In this document: positions 39,668-40,574 of the stretch, piece after piece | How positions within the stretch are numbered: position 1 is the stretch's first letter | Layout: each line of letters opens with the position of its first letter | Assembly: GCA_018263435.1 (NCBI GenBank) | Contig: JAANXD010000089.1 | Coordinates: forward strand, 1 to 40,574 | Origin: Candidatus Scalindua arabica | GTDB lineage: Bacteria > Planctomycetota > Brocadiia > Brocadiales > Scalinduaceae | DNA: 40,574 nucleotides | Direction: 5' to 3' | The notes under the pieces: model-generated | What the model saw: the letters and a program-made list of their open reading frames with translations, nothing else | Database searches by the model: none | Told to the model about the DNA's origin: nothing | Translations under genes and position numbers: made by a program

Positions 39668-40574
39668 ATGCTTGACAACAAATTCGAACTAGGTAAGCTT
39701 GAAAAAATTGAACTCAGAAATATCTGGACTAGCGAGTCAGAACATTTTACTCCTTGGCTGGCAAAAGAGGAAAATATAAGACTTCTTGGTGATACAATAG
39801 GAATTGAATTGGAATTAGAGGCGCAAGAAAAGAATGTTGGTCCTTTTCGGGCAGACATTCTATGCAAAGATACTGCAAGTGATCATTGGGTTTTAATCGA
39901 AAATCAACTTGAAAAGACTGATCATATTCACCTTGGTCAGTTGCTAACCTATGCTGCCGGTTTAAAAGCTGTCACAATTGTTTGGATTTCAAGACGTTTT
40001 ACTGAAGAACACAGAGCAGCTCTAGACTGGCTTAATGAGATTACAGATGATCATTTTAACTTTTTTGGACTTGAGGTCGAGCTTTGGCGCATTGGGAATT
40101 CACCTGTTGCTCCAAAATTTAATATCATATCTAAACCTAATGATTGGACTAAAACTGTAGCAGCAGGGGCTTCTCAAGTTAAATCTACTGCGTTAACTGA
40201 TTCAAAATTATTACAAAGGGATTTTTGGACTGGATTTTGTGAATATGTAAAGGAGCAAGGCTCTAAGATTAAAACAACAAAACCCTTGCCTCAGCATTGG
40301 ATGAACATTGCTATAGGCCGAAGTGGAATAAGGCTTACGGCCGTTGCATCTCTATTTGATACGGTAGCTGAAAGTTTTAGCAGTCATGAATTAAGAACAG
40401 AACTTGTTCTTGATGACAATAATTCAAAAAATTATTTTGCCCAACTTGAAGCAGAAAAAGAAGATATAGAAAATAAAATTGAAGAACAACTTACTTGGTA
40501 TAATCCATCTGAAAAACGTATGTGCCGAATTTATATGCGTAAGTCTACAAATTTCCAAGACAAGAGCAAATGGC
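39668..40574 (+). CDS. DUF4268 nuclease-like protein (runs off the window)
   Basis: 302 codons to the window end with no stop. The N-terminal half has a PD-(D/E)XK nuclease pattern: GPFRADILCKDTASDHWVLI, then ENQLEKTDHIHLGQLLTYAA (Asp, then Glu-x-Gln), typical of DUF4268-type proteins. A DUF4268 segment follows (ELTDSKLLQRDFWTGFCEYV is approximate; KPLPQHWMNIAIGRSGIRLT is seen). Such proteins occur next to defence systems and in mobile DNA; activity is unproven. It lies 20 bp after an attC-like site, so it is probably cassette cargo. AGAAGG precedes the ATG. Confidence 0.8.
   Translation, partial: MLDNKFELGKLEKIELRNIWTSESEHFTPWLAKEENIRLLGDTIGIELELEAQEKNVGPFRADILCKDTASDHWVLIENQLEKTDHIHLGQLLTYAAGLKAVTIVWISRRFTEEHRAALDWLNEITDDHFNFFGLEVELWRIGNSPVAPKFNIISKPNDWTKTVAAGASQVKSTALTDSKLLQRDFWTGFCEYVKEQGSKIKTTKPLPQHWMNIAIGRSGIRLTAVASLFDTVAESFSSHELRTELVLDDNNSKNYFAQLEAEKEDIENKIEEQLTWYNPSEKRMCRIYMRKSTNFQDKSKW

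Noticed and set aside
1-40574. CRISPR array search
   Set aside because: No regularly spaced direct repeats with unique spacers; the tandem repeats found are the Lys-rich coding repeat and scattered palindromes.

Overview
The window reads as a low-GC (roughly 40%) bacterial chromosome segment. The best guess is a planctomycete of the anammox type (Brocadiales-like). That guess rests on a siroheme-route haem enzyme (AhbC type), a FloA/NfeD pair, a very large AsmA-like envelope protein, an HPr-enzyme I fusion inside a transporter-free PTS block, and a Lys/Ala-repeat histone-like protein. This is inference; no rRNA is present to settle it.

Layout. 1-2245: end of nfeD, floA, a small membrane protein, a cluster of short palindromic repeats and tRNA-Leu(CAA). 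2339-3011: a VapBC-like toxin-antitoxin (TA) pair on the minus strand. 3424-9352: AsmA-like protein, CvpA, RecA and AhbC on the plus strand. 9405-11240: a coupled small gene pair whose upstream member has no normal start codon, then a decayed insertion element with perfect 22-bp terminal inverted repeats around a strongly structured non-coding segment. 11249-12909: queA, a glutaredoxin-like protein and the Lys-rich repeat protein, followed by about 920 bp without a gene. 13832-17145 (minus): yqeY, a zinc-ribbon membrane protein, plsC, a DUF123 GIY-YIG-like protein and a UDP-sugar dehydrogenase. 17380-20912: yhaM-type exonuclease, ylbF-like gene and rnr.

20946-25358 is a dense accessory island: MazEF, two tiny coupled ORFs, HigBA, a frameshifted lipoprotein, an orphan NadS-like regulator, DUF433/DUF5615 and HicBA. 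25366-36478 returns to housekeeping: TPR lipoprotein, comF, hpf-ptsN-ptsHI, and the TIGR03936-rng-rplU-rpmA-obgE-coaX run. That run is interrupted between rpmA and obgE by a DUF4160 pseudogene and a DUF2442 gene. 36980-39131 is a complete insertion sequence with 35-bp inverted repeats; just beyond its right end lies a truncated hicA, then hicB, and a DUF4268 nuclease-like gene that runs off the end.

The most interesting signal is a pair of homologous 124/125-bp imperfect palindromes (22160-22283 minus, 39523-39647 plus). They have the architecture of integron attC recombination sites and lie just after the last gene of a TA operon in each case. A weaker third candidate (22972-23073) lies just after the frameshifted lipoprotein. 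No integron integrase is visible, so this looks like cassette debris or an integrase-less attC cluster spreading TA modules. Second in interest is the structured non-coding core of the 10.06-11.16 kb element. Third is a family of short GC-rich palindromes that also appears inside coding regions (obgE, DUF123).
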